A stretch of 13,150 bases of DNA from Myxococcota bacterium (lineage in GTDB: Bacteria > Myxococcota_A > UBA9160 > PR03). The stretch is from contig JASJBO010000117.1 of the NCBI GenBank assembly GCA_030066475.1, positions 1 to 13,150 of the forward strand, read 5' to 3'. A program made the translations under genes and the position numbers. The notes under the pieces are model-generated. The model saw nothing but the letters and a program-made list of their open reading frames with translations. It was not told the origin of the DNA and searched no databases. Shown here piece by piece: positions 1 to 6,867 of the stretch (position 1 is the first letter of the stretch; the number at the start of each line of letters is the position of its first letter).

Positions 1-1051
1 CGCTTCCCCCCTGCGCGGGGCGCGGCGGCGGCTGAGCCGCGGGCAGTCCGCGCCCGCCCGAGACCGCCAGCAGGGCGGCCAGCCCCGCCGCCACGCCACC
101 CAGCGCGAGCCACGCCGCTCCCGGCGCCAGGAACGGCAGCCACAGCGCCACGAGCGCGCAGAGCGCGCTCGCCGCCCAGACCACCGCCACCGCGCTCGCG
201 GGTCGCAGGCCGCGCGACACCAGGCGGTGACTGAGGTGACGGCGGTCGCCCCGCCAGGGAGCGTGTCCGGCGCGCAGGCGCAGCCCCAGCACGAAGGCGG
301 CGTCCACCACGGGCACCGCGAGCACCAGCAGCGGCGTCAGGACGGCGAGCCCCGGCGCCTCGGCGCCGCGCGTGTAGACACCCATCACCGCCAGCGCCGC
401 CAGCGAGAAGCCGATCCACATCGAGCCGGCGTCGCCCAGGAAGATGCGGGCGCGCGGCCAGCTCCAGGGGAGGAATCCCAGGCACGCGCCGGCCAGCGCG
501 CTCGCGCACAGCGCCACCTCCCACTCGCCCGAGCGCGCGTTGGTGAGCGCGAGCGCGAGCGCGGCGATCGCCCCGGTGCCCGCGCACAGGCCATCCATGT
601 TGTCGAAGAAGTTGACGGCGTTCGTGATGCCGACGATCCAGAGCGCGGTGAGCAGGCCGATCGGAAGCGCGGACCAGCCCAGGTAGAGCTCGAGCCGCAC
701 GCCGAGCGCGGCGAGCAGCAGCCCCGCGCCGGCGGCAGCGCCGAGCTGCCAGGCGAACTTGCGGGGCGCCGAGAGGTGCCGGACGTCGTCGAGCAGGCCG
801 GCGATCAGGATGACGCCGGCTCCCGCCCCGAGCGCCAGCAGGGCCGCCCGCGCGGCGGGCGCCGCCGCGGCGATCGCCGACACGCTGCCCGCGAGCGCAC
901 CGGCCGCGACGGCCAGGCCGCCGAGCAGGGGCGTCGGCGCGCCGTGCGCCTTGTAGCCGCCCGGCCGGTCGAGCACGTCGAGCCGCCGCGCGGCGAGGAT
1001 CGCCAGCGGGGTCGCGAGCCCAGCGACGAGCCCGCCGATCCCCGCCGCCAT
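1..1051 (-). CDS. WecA/MraY-family polyprenyl-phosphate glycosyl-1-phosphate transferase (3' end cut by window edge)
   Basis: This gene was read directly from the minus strand: an ATG at 1051 opens 350 codons that are still open at base 2, so the C-terminus lies outside the window. The protein is strongly hydrophobic with about ten membrane segments. Family motifs are in order: LDRPGGYKAHGAPTPLLGG (about residues 27-45), an aspartate pair in GLLDDV (85-90), NAVNFFDNMDGL (144-155) with the expected catalytic acidic residues, RIFLGDAGS (202-210), and HLSHRL (272-277). The family moves a sugar-1-phosphate (often GlcNAc-1-P) from a UDP-sugar onto undecaprenyl phosphate at the cytoplasmic membrane, starting O-antigen, exopolysaccharide or wall polymer synthesis. 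Which polymer is made here cannot be told. The start is 21 bases after the stop of the upstream surface-protein gene, so co-transcription is likely. A TTG directly after that stop is an alternative start seven codons upstream. At 350 residues it is near full family length. Confidence 0.9.
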   Translation of the reverse strand, partial: MAAGIGGLVAGLATPLAILAARRLDVLDRPGGYKAHGAPTPLLGGLAVAAGALAGSVSAIAAAAPAARAALLALGAGAGVILIAGLLDDVRHLSAPRKFAWQLGAAAGAGLLLAALGVRLELYLGWSALPIGLLTALWIVGITNAVNFFDNMDGLCAGTGAIAALALALTNARSGEWEVALCASALAGACLGFLPWSWPRARIFLGDAGSMWIGFSLAALAVMGVYTRGAEAPGLAVLTPLLVLAVPVVDAAFVLGLRLRAGHAPWRGDRRHLSHRLVSRGLRPASAVAVVWAASALCALVALWLPFLAPGAAWLALGGVAAGLAALLAVSGGRGLPAAQPPPRPAQGGS

Positions 1052-1072
1052 GAGTCCGTCGAGCGCGCCCAA

Positions 1073-2329
1073 TCAGTCGACTTGGATGCACGCGATCGAG
1101 GCGCTCACGGTGTTGAGCAGCGCGCCGGTGACCTGGATGCTGCACTCGAAGCCGGCCGTCGAGTCGGAGCTCCAGTCCGAAGGCCGGCTCCCGACCACGA
1201 AGCCCTCCCCGTCGACGACCGAGCAGAAGCCCTGCAGCGGCAGGTCGTCGTCGTCCTCGCACCAGGCCCGCAGGGTCGTGAGGCCGGGGCCGCGCGCGTT
1301 CGCGGTCTCTTCGTTGACGTAGAGGTCGGCGCGCGAGGCGTAGATGCCGCCGCCCGGCTTCACGTTCGCCGCAGTCACCACGCCCGTCGCGAGCGCCTTG
1401 CTGCCGACGGCGCCGTCCGCCAGCGCCGCGCGTTCGACCGCCCCGGGCGCGAGCTGCTGCGCGGTGACCGAGTCGCCGGCGAGGGGGATCGTGAACACGC
1501 CCGGTCCGATCGCGCCCGGGTACACCGACCCGGGGGCGAGCTGCTGCGCGGTGACCGAACGGGGCGCGAGCGTCATCGAGTACGGCTCGTCGGACCGGAG
1601 CGCTCCGGGATACACCGAGCCCGGAGCGAGCTCTCGCCGGGTGATCGCGGCCGGCGGGAGCGTGATCGTGTAGATCTGGCTCATCTGCAACGCCCCGGGA
1701 TAGACCGAGCCCCGCGCCAGGTGGGTCGGGGTGATCGCGGCGTGCTGGATCGCACCTCCGTATACCGCCCCCCGCGCCAGGGCGCGCGCGTCCACCGCGT
1801 TCGGCATCAGGTTCACGGTGCTGATCACGCCGAGCTGGAGGGCACCGGCGTAGACCGACCCCGGCGCCAGCTGCTCGGGGCCGATCGCGTCGGGCGGTAC
1901 CGAATCGGCCGTCGCCGCGCGCTCCGAGAGCAGCGCGTAGGCAACCGACGAGAACGGCATGCGGGGCGCGAGCCGCTCGCCGTCGACGTCGACGGCCAGC
2001 CAGCGGTTCATGCCGACCAGCAGCTCGGGATCGAACGCGGACCCTTCAGGGGACATCCCCGTGCCGATCAGGATCGAGAGCAGACCGCCCCGGAGATCGA
2101 CCTGATGCACCTCCTCGTAGAGGGGCTCGCCACCTTCCGCGCCCTCGTAGATGCCGATGCCCACGGCGACTGCTCCCTCGAGCGGAGCACCGGTCTCGTC
2201 GAGCAGCAGTCCCTGGAAGGCCAGATCCGGGGGCACCAGCAGCGTGCCCGCGTGGGCGGGCGCGGCGCCGAGCACGAGCGGCGGGAGCGCAGCGAGCAGA
2301 GCCAGCCGGCGGCAGGTGGATGAGGACAT
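1073..2329 (-). CDS. Secreted repeat protein, putative surface or adhesin-like
   Basis: The 418-residue protein begins with a clear signal peptide (positive n-region CRR, hydrophobic LALLAALPPLVLGA, cleavage after AHA at residue 27). Residues about 36-130 resemble a common bacterial surface module that opens with FQGLLLDETGAPL, has GGLLSILIG in the middle and closes with PFSSVAYALL. Residues about 149-303 hold six copies of a motif like xITxxxLAPGSVYPGAL, mostly 29-30 residues apart with one step of 20. The C-terminal about 85 residues are non-repetitive with cysteines at 357, 369, 396 and 414, which could form disulfides outside the cytoplasm. The ATG at 2329 is supported by a purine-rich AGGGGGAC just upstream. 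The function is unknown; a surface-exposed structural or adhesive role is inferred from secretion and repeats only. It lies between a hydrolase gene and a polysaccharide-initiating transferase on the same strand. Confidence 0.8.
   Translation of the reverse strand: MSSSTCRRLALLAALPPLVLGAAPAHAGTLLVPPDLAFQGLLLDETGAPLEGAVAVGIGIYEGAEGGEPLYEEVHQVDLRGGLLSILIGTGMSPEGSAFDPELLVGMNRWLAVDVDGERLAPRMPFSSVAYALLSERAATADSVPPDAIGPEQLAPGSVYAGALQLGVISTVNLMPNAVDARALARGAVYGGAIQHAAITPTHLARGSVYPGALQMSQIYTITLPPAAITRRELAPGSVYPGALRSDEPYSMTLAPRSVTAQQLAPGSVYPGAIGPGVFTIPLAGDSVTAQQLAPGAVERAALADGAVGSKALATGVVTAANVKPGGGIYASRADLYVNEETANARGPGLTTLRAWCEDDDDLPLQGFCSVVDGEGFVVGSRPSDWSSDSTAGFECSIQVTGALLNTVSASIACIQVD
1421..1885 (-). 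repeat. Intragenic repeat array, about 90-bp units encoding LAPGSVYPGA motifs
   Basis: Within the secreted repeat protein, the motif (A/S)(I/V)TxxxLAPGSVYPGA(L/I) recurs near residues 149, 178, 198, 228, 258 and 287. Spacing is 29-30 residues except for one 20-residue step. The third to fifth copies are the best conserved; the last copy loses the SVYPG part and becomes AVERAAL. The spacers between motifs differ, so this is a diverged array rather than a recent tandem duplication. Confidence 0.75.
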
Positions 2330-2407
2330 GCCGTCCCCCTGGGGTGTCGATCCGGTTCCGACCCCACCCTTCTATCACAAGCGATCCCGGATTCGGAGCC
2401 CTCGTGC

Positions 2408-3265
2408 TCAGGCCGCGCGCGCGCGTCGCGACACGGACTGACAGGCCCGCACCAGGGTCGCGGGGAACGCGCGCGAGCCGACGGCCGCGCCGTGGTCGCC
2501 GTCGACCTCGAACACCTCCGCACCCGGGATCGAGGCGGCCAGCTTGCGCTGGCGCACCGGCGGGACCAGCTCGTCGCGCGTCGTGACGACGACCGCCGCC
2601 GGCACGTCCACCGCGCCGATCCAGTCGTGGGACGAGAAGCGCGTGAGCGACTCGGCGGCCTGGATCACGGTCGCGGGCTCGTGACCGAGGAACTCGGCGC
2701 TGATGCGGTCGCGCAGCTCGGGGTGCTCGACGCGCGACAGCATGCGCTCCACCATGCGACGCTGCGCCACGCCAGGCACCAGGCGCGCCGCGGCCGAGGC
2801 GAACGGAAGCGTCGCGCGCGCCCAGACGGCGGCCGTCCGCGGGACGAAGTGGCGCGCCGTGGCACACAGCACCAGTCCGGTCACGCGGTCGGGATGGCGG
2901 CGCCAGGTGAGCGACGCGATCGGACCGCCCATCGAGTAGCCGACCACCAGGAAGCGCTCGACGCCGAGCGTCCGGGCCACGGCGGCGGCGTCGTCGGCGC
3001 ACTGCTCCAGCCGGAAGCGCCGCGTGCGCAGGCCGCGGCCGTGGCCGCGGTGGTCGAGCGCCAGCACGCGGAAGTGCTGCGACAGCGGCCGGAAGCAGGC
3101 CCCCCAGTTCAGGCGCGCCGTCGCACCGAGTCCGTGCAGCAGCATCACCGCCGGTGCCGCTGCGGGTCCGGGGATGTCCCGCACCACCGTCCGCCCCCGG
3201 CCCGGCAGCTCGACGGGGTGATCGATGGTGGTCGTCGCGGATCGGGTGCTCACGAGCGGCGGCAC
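2408..3265 (-). CDS. Alpha/beta hydrolase fold protein
   Basis: A 285-residue single-domain alpha/beta hydrolase of usual length. The oxyanion-hole motif LLHGLG is at residues 42-47, the nucleophile elbow GYSMGG at 109-114 with Ser111, the acid in TTRDELV with Asp231, and the histidine in DGDHGA with His258, so the catalytic triad is intact. The DHRGHGRG segment (71-78) is also typical of the family. There is no signal peptide, so it is probably cytoplasmic. The substrate cannot be predicted; esterase, lactonase or C-C hydrolase activities are all possible. The start is uncertain: GTG at 3265 gives the longest form, while a GTG four codons later (3253) is equally possible, and neither has a convincing ribosome binding site. 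It sits 73 bases after the decarboxylase and 78 bases before the repeat protein, all on one strand. Confidence 0.85.
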   Translation of the reverse strand: MPPLVSTRSATTTIDHPVELPGRGRTVVRDIPGPAAAPAVMLLHGLGATARLNWGACFRPLSQHFRVLALDHRGHGRGLRTRRFRLEQCADDAAAVARTLGVERFLVVGYSMGGPIASLTWRRHPDRVTGLVLCATARHFVPRTAAVWARATLPFASAAARLVPGVAQRRMVERMLSRVEHPELRDRISAEFLGHEPATVIQAAESLTRFSSHDWIGAVDVPAAVVVTTRDELVPPVRQRKLAASIPGAEVFEVDGDHGAAVGSRAFPATLVRACQSVSRRARAA

Positions 3266-3338
3266 GAGGGTAGCGGACAGAGCCCGCGCCCCGTGGGCGT
3301 GGCCTCTCGGCAGCGGAGAGAGAAGTCCTGCACCCGCG

Positions 3339-4688
3339 CTAGCGGAGCCCGAGGGCGCAGCTACACATCACCGCGAGACTGCGCTCCACGTCCTCGACGG
3401 TCGTCGCCCACGACGACACGCTGATTCGCATGGCGGTGCGGCCGTGCCAGCGCGTGGTGCCACACCAGCAGGTGCCCTCGTCCTGGATGGCGCGCACCAC
3501 GCGCTCGGTGGTCGCGTCGTCGCCGAAGGCGACGAGCACCTGGTTCAGCACCACGTCGTTCAGGATCTCGAAGCCCGCGTCCGCGAGGCCCCCCGCGAAG
3601 CGCTGCGCGTGGGCGCAGCTGCGCTCGACCAGGTCGGCGGCTCCTGCGCGACCGAGCGAGCGGAGCGCGGCCCAGACCTCGACGCCGCGGGCGCGGCGCG
3701 AGAACTCGGGCGTGGTGTCGCCGGGCTCGCGGGCCGCGTCGCGCGGCAGATAGGGTGCCTCGAACGAGAACGCGGCGCGCAGCGGCGCGGCGTCGCGCAC
3801 CAGGGCGACACCGCTGTCGTAGGGCACGTTGAGCCACTTGTGCGCATCGGTCGCCCAGGAGTCGGCGCCCTCGATGCCGGCCAGCAGCGCGCGATGGCGC
3901 GGCGAGGCGGCGGCCCACAGCCCGAAGGCGCCGTCCACGTGGAGCCAGCCGCCGGTGCGCCGCACGACGTCGGCCAGCGCCTCGAAGGGATCACATGCGC
4001 CGGAGTTGACGTTGCCGGCCTGCGCGCACACCAGAGCGGGCGCGTCGATCGCGCCCAGCCCGTCGGGGCGGATGCGTCCCTGGTCGTCGACCGGGAGCGT
4101 GCGGACGCGCTCGCGGCCGAGACCGAGCATGCCCAGCGCCTTGTGCACGCTCGGGTGGCTCTCGGCGCTGACGAAGACGTCGAAGGGCGGTGCGCCGAAC
4201 AGGCCGCGCGCCTCCACGTCCCAGCCGCTGCGCGCGAGCAGCGCGTGGCGCGCGGCGGCCAACGCCGCGAGGTTCGCGGTGGTGGCGCCCGTCACGAACG
4301 CGCCCTCGCACGCCGCGGGCAGACGCAGCACCGCGAGCAGGTCGCGCAGCGCGGCGGACTCGATCGCCGCGCTGGCCGGCGACACCACGCGCCGGTTCGC
4401 GTTCTGGTCCCAGGCCGTCGCGAGCCAGGCGGCGGCCACCGTGGCGGGAAGCGACCCGCCCACGACGAATCCGAAGTAGCGTCCTGCGGCGGTGGCCACC
4501 GTGGCGGGCGAGCCCAGCTCGTCGAGGCGGGCGAGGATCGTCGCATCGGGGATCCCCTTCTCGGGCAACGGCGCCTCGAGGAACGCCTCGAGGCGCCGGA
4601 CGCGATCCGGCTCGGGCAGCACCCGGCGGTCGCCCAGGCCCGCGAGATAGCGCTCGGCCCGCTCGGCGGCCTCTCTCAGCAGAGACAT
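3339..4688 (-). CDS. PLP-dependent decarboxylase, group II (aromatic-amino-acid decarboxylase family)
   Basis: A 449-residue fold-type I PLP enzyme. The PLP lysine is Lys284 in DAHKWLNVPYD, the pyridine-binding aspartate is Asp252 in LHVDGAFGLWA, and the ring-stacking histidine is His178 in SAESHPSVHKA, all as in the group II decarboxylases. GATTANLAAL (134-143) matches the phosphate-binding region. The substrate is not predictable; family members decarboxylate aromatic or acidic amino acids, and some homologues have changed chemistry. The frame stays open upstream to about 5315, but that part is compositionally unlike a protein and runs antisense to the MocR fragment. ATG 4688 is chosen because the family alignment begins there (SLLREAAERAERYLAG) and because a promoter with 17-base spacing ends six bases before it. 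There is no Shine-Dalgarno sequence, consistent with leaderless translation. Confidence 0.88.
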   Translation of the reverse strand: MSLLREAAERAERYLAGLGDRRVLPEPDRVRRLEAFLEAPLPEKGIPDATILARLDELGSPATVATAAGRYFGFVVGGSLPATVAAAWLATAWDQNANRRVVSPASAAIESAALRDLLAVLRLPAACEGAFVTGATTANLAALAAARHALLARSGWDVEARGLFGAPPFDVFVSAESHPSVHKALGMLGLGRERVRTLPVDDQGRIRPDGLGAIDAPALVCAQAGNVNSGACDPFEALADVVRRTGGWLHVDGAFGLWAAASPRHRALLAGIEGADSWATDAHKWLNVPYDSGVALVRDAAPLRAAFSFEAPYLPRDAAREPGDTTPEFSRRARGVEVWAALRSLGRAGAADLVERSCAHAQRFAGGLADAGFEILNDVVLNQVLVAFGDDATTERVVRAIQDEGTCWCGTTRWHGRTAMRISVSSWATTVEDVERSLAVMCSCALGLR

Positions 4689-4694
4689 GGCGCG

Positions 4695-4732
4695 ATTGTC
4701 CCTTGATCTTGACAGGGTGACAATTCGATAAT
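4695..4732. promoter_or_regulatory. Overlapping divergent promoters with an ATTGTC/GACAAT dyad
   Basis: On the minus strand, TTGTCA (4723-4718), a 17-base spacer and GACAAT (4700-4695) form a well-spaced -35/-10 pair. The -10 ends six bases before the decarboxylase ATG, which would place the transcription start at or next to the first codon. On the plus strand, TTGATC (4703-4708), an 18-base spacer and GATAAT (4727-4732) form a second pair reading toward the MocR remnant. The minus-strand -35 and -10 are themselves inverted copies of each other (ATTGTC at 4695-4700, GACAAT at 4719-4724), a symmetry that could serve as an operator. The assignment rests on sequence match only. Confidence 0.5.
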
Positions 4733-4739
4733 CGTCGAC

Positions 4740-5156
4740 GGCGTCTGGAGCTCGATCTGGACGGTGTCGCCGCTCACGGCCGCGCTCGCCACCCTCTGGA
4801 TTCGCGACGGCACGCTCGACGCGGTGGTCGCCCGCAAGCGCGAGGAGGCCGCCGCCCGCCAGGTGATCGCGCGCCGGATCCTCGCCGGTGCCACCGCGCG
4901 CGAGCCCTCGACCGCCTACCACCTGTGGCTCGAGCTCGGCGACGCGACGGATGCGCTCGCCTTCGCGGCGGCCGCTGCAGCGCGCGGGGTGCGCGTCGCC
5001 CCGGCCCACGCCTTCGTCGTGGGGCGCGAGCCCGCGCCGCACGCGGTGCGTCTCGGGCTCGGGGCCGCTCCCGACCGGGAGCGCCTGACGCGCGGCCTCG
5101 AGACCCTGGCAGAGGTGCTCCGGGGCGAAGCCCCACGCGTGAGCGTACGCGTCTAG
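4740..5156 (+). pseudogene. C-terminal fragment of a MocR-type (GntR/aminotransferase class I) transcriptional regulator
   Basis: The plus-strand frame from about 4740 to the TAG at 5156 encodes about 138 residues resembling only the last third of MocR-family regulators: WTVSPLTAALATLWI, then a helix ending in EEAAARQVIARRIL, then YHLWLEL, then ARGVRVAPAHAFVVG, then HAVRLGLG and a final helix. Full-length members are about 450-480 residues with an N-terminal winged helix and the PLP lysine. The DNA-binding domain and the lysine are both missing here. The frame has a stop at 4710 and no upstream coding sequence. A GTG at 4764 could start a 130-residue product, but it has no ribosome binding site. 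No internal stop or frameshift is seen, so the truncation looks recent or the fragment may still be expressed. MocR genes often lie divergent from their target, which fits the neighbouring PLP enzyme. Confidence 0.65.
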
Positions 5157-5391
5157 CACGAGATCGGCGATCGAGGTCCGGGGTTGCACCCGAGGCGGCC
5201 CCGATGGATCTTCCGGTGCGGCGGGGAGCAGGACGCCACCGACTACGCGCGGATCGAGGCGGTCTTCTCCTCCGACGGACCGACGTCGCGCCCGGCCTCT
5301 CGAGGGGATTGTCACTGCCCCGGTTCCGCGTCACCCTCCGCGACCGCGCCGGACCCGTTCCCACCCTCCGGTCGCGCGAGGACCCCGAGTC

Positions 5392-6351
5392 GTGGCGAGG
5401 ATCGACATCTTCAACGGAGACGCGGACGGGATCTGCGCCCTGACCCAGCTCCGCAACCACCACCCCGGCGAGACGCAACTCGTCACCGGGGTGAAGCGCG
5501 ACATCGCGCTGGTCGCGAAGGCGGGCATCGCGGCCGGCGACGAAGTCACGGTGCTCGACGTCTCCCTCGACAAGAACCGGGACGCAGTCCTGGAGGCCCT
5601 CGAGGTCGGGGCGTCGATCCGCTACTTCGACCACCACTTCGCGGGCGAGATCCCCGAGTCGGACCAGCTCGAGACGCACATCGACACGGCGCCGGACGTC
5701 TGCACCTCGATCCTCGTCAACCGGCACCTCGAAGGCGCCTTCGCGGAGTGGGCGGTCACGGGGGCGTTCGGGGACAACCTGAAGGCCAGCGCGGAGCAGC
5801 TGGCGCGCCCCCTCGCCCTGCCGGAGTCGGAGCTGCGGCAGCTCGAGAACCTCGGCATCTACATCAACTACAACGGCTACGGCGCGGCGATCGAGGATCT
5901 CCACTTCCCCCCCGCCGAGCTCTTTTCGCTGGTCGCGCCCTTCGCAAGCCCCTTCGACTTCATGAAGACCGCGAGCGACACCTTCGGGAGGCTCGAGTCC
6001 GGCTATCACGACGACATGGCGAGCGCGCGGGCCCTCGTGCCCCTGCGCGAGTCCGACGCGACCGCGGTCTACCTGCTGCCCGACGAGGCCTGGGCGCGGC
6101 GGGTGAGCGGCGTCTTCAGCAACGAGCTCGCGAACGGCGCGCCGGCGCGCGGCCACGCGGTGGTGACCGAGCGGGCCGACGGCACCTACCTGGTGAGCGT
6201 GCGCGCCCCGCTCGAGAACAAGACCGGTGCGGACGAGCTGTGCCGGCAGTTCCCGACCGGCGGTGGCCGCAAGGCGGCGGCGGGCATCAACCACCTGCCG
6301 AGCGGCCAGCTCGACGCGTTCATCGACGCGTTCTGCGCCTTCTACGCCTGA
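5392..6351 (+). CDS. DHH-family phosphoesterase
   Basis: A 319-residue protein with the DHH phosphoesterase motifs in order: IFNGDADGICA (residues 6-16), VLDVSLDKN (54-62), the signature FDHHF (79-83), and GAFGDN (124-129). These aspartates and histidines bind the catalytic divalent metals (usually manganese) for phosphodiester cleavage. The C-terminal DHHA1-like substrate domain ends in FPTGGGRKAAAGIN (287-300), where arginine stands in the place of the histidine usual in GGGH. Family members degrade nanoRNA, pAp or cyclic dinucleotides; which applies here is not decidable from sequence. Some relatives carry the legacy label acetyltransferase. The length fits single-unit NrnA-like proteins. 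The start is GTG 5392, with GAGGA nine bases upstream. It has its own upstream gap of 235 bases with no recognisable gene. Confidence 0.85.
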   Translation: MARIDIFNGDADGICALTQLRNHHPGETQLVTGVKRDIALVAKAGIAAGDEVTVLDVSLDKNRDAVLEALEVGASIRYFDHHFAGEIPESDQLETHIDTAPDVCTSILVNRHLEGAFAEWAVTGAFGDNLKASAEQLARPLALPESELRQLENLGIYINYNGYGAAIEDLHFPPAELFSLVAPFASPFDFMKTASDTFGRLESGYHDDMASARALVPLRESDATAVYLLPDEAWARRVSGVFSNELANGAPARGHAVVTERADGTYLVSVRAPLENKTGADELCRQFPTGGGRKAAAGINHLPSGQLDAFIDAFCAFYA

Positions 6352-6452
6352 GCTCCGGCGTCGAAGATCATGGGTGCGCAGTGGCGCCCGATGTCGGCGT
6401 AGCCGTAGCCCGCCAGGTAGAGCAGCGTCGAGAACAGCTCATAGGCGCTCAC
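6342..6452 (-). CDS. Candidate small ORF, 36 residues, unknown
   Basis: On the minus strand a GTG at 6452 opens 36 codons to a TAG at 6344-6342. The product begins (M)SAYELFSTLLYLAGYG and continues ADIGRHCAPMIFDAG, which looks more protein-like than the surrounding shadow frames: mixed aromatic and aliphatic residues, few arginine runs and no alanine runs. The frame is closed by a TAA only six codons upstream of the GTG. There is no Shine-Dalgarno sequence. Its 3' end overlaps the last ten bases of the DHH gene on the other strand. It may be a real small protein, the 3' remnant of a lost gene, or chance. Confidence 0.25.
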   Translation of the reverse strand: MSAYELFSTLLYLAGYGYADIGRHCAPMIFDAGAQA

Positions 6453-6483
6453 CCGGTCGCGCGGAGTCCGTTATGGTCGCGCC

Positions 6484-6858
6484 GTGCGACCGAGCGCGTC
6501 CGCCAGAGCCCTGCTCACGGCCGCGGCCCTCGCGGCTGCCGCCCCTCCCCTGTCGGCCGACGACGCCCCGGTGCGCGGGCCGACGGTGGAGGCGCGCCTC
6601 GCCGAGATCCAGCGCCTCGTGCAACGGGCGCTCGTCTATCCGCCGATCGCCCGTCGGCGCGGCGTCGAGGGCGAGACCCTGGTGGCGTTCGAGGTCGGTG
6701 CCGACGGGACGGCCGAGGACGTGGAGATCGCCCGCAGCTCCGGCTACGCATCGCTCGACCGCGCGGCGAAGCGCGCCGTGGGCGAGGCCGGCCGACTGCC
6801 CTACGTCTACGGCCGTCTCGAGATCCCGGTGCGCTTCATCCTCGACGAGGCGCCCTGA
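6484..6858 (+). CDS. Minimal TonB C-terminal-domain protein
   Basis: A 124-residue protein starting at GTG 6484. Residues 1-25 form a signal peptide or signal anchor (arginines, then LLTAAALAAAAPPLSA). Residues about 35-121 are a TonB C-terminal domain: LVYPPIARRRGVEGETLVAF, then EVGADGTAEDVEIARSSGY, then LDRAAKRAV, and a final strand PVRFIL. This domain normally contacts the TonB box of outer-membrane receptors and transmits energy from ExbB/ExbD. The proline-rich periplasm-spanning linker of classical TonB is absent and the N-terminus is short, so it may be a periplasmic accessory rather than a full energy transducer. It converges on the B12 operon and ends six bases from it. An ATG at 6473 is in another frame and was not used. 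No ExbB/ExbD is in the window. Confidence 0.8.
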   Translation: MRPSASARALLTAAALAAAAPPLSADDAPVRGPTVEARLAEIQRLVQRALVYPPIARRRGVEGETLVAFEVGADGTAEDVEIARSSGYASLDRAAKRAVGEAGRLPYVYGRLEIPVRFILDEAP

Positions 6859-6867
6859 GCCGGCTCA
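6856..6867. other. Perfect 12-bp palindrome joining two convergent stop codons
   Basis: TGAGCCGGCTCA is a perfect palindrome whose first three bases are the TGA stop of the TonB-domain gene and whose last three, read on the other strand, are the TGA stop of the 359-residue surface-protein gene. Only six bases separate the two coding regions. There is no T-tract on either side, so it is not a typical intrinsic terminator. Confidence 0.6.

Noticed and set aside
227..2323. Long plus-strand open frame of 698 codons
   Set aside because: It is extremely rich in Arg, Gly, Ala and Gln with no domain or motif, and lies antisense to the well-supported glycosyltransferase and repeat-protein genes.
2330..2407. 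Promoter for the repeat protein
   Set aside because: TGTGATAGA resembles an extended -10, but no acceptable -35 lies at the right distance, so it is not called.
4689..5315. Upstream extension of the decarboxylase frame
   Set aside because: The extra 200 or so residues have no family similarity, run antisense to the MocR fragment, and the promoter lies inside this stretch. ATG 4688 matches the family start.
5157..5391. Possible small gene or shared operator before the DHH gene
   Set aside because: The open frames here are Arg-rich with no protein-like character. ATTGTCAC at 5308-5315 matches the decarboxylase promoter dyad, but eight bases is too little to call a site.
4774..6294. 506-codon minus-strand frame opposite the DHH gene
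   Set aside because: It is an Arg/Ala/Val/Asp-rich shadow frame with no motif, while the plus strand carries a complete DHH protein.
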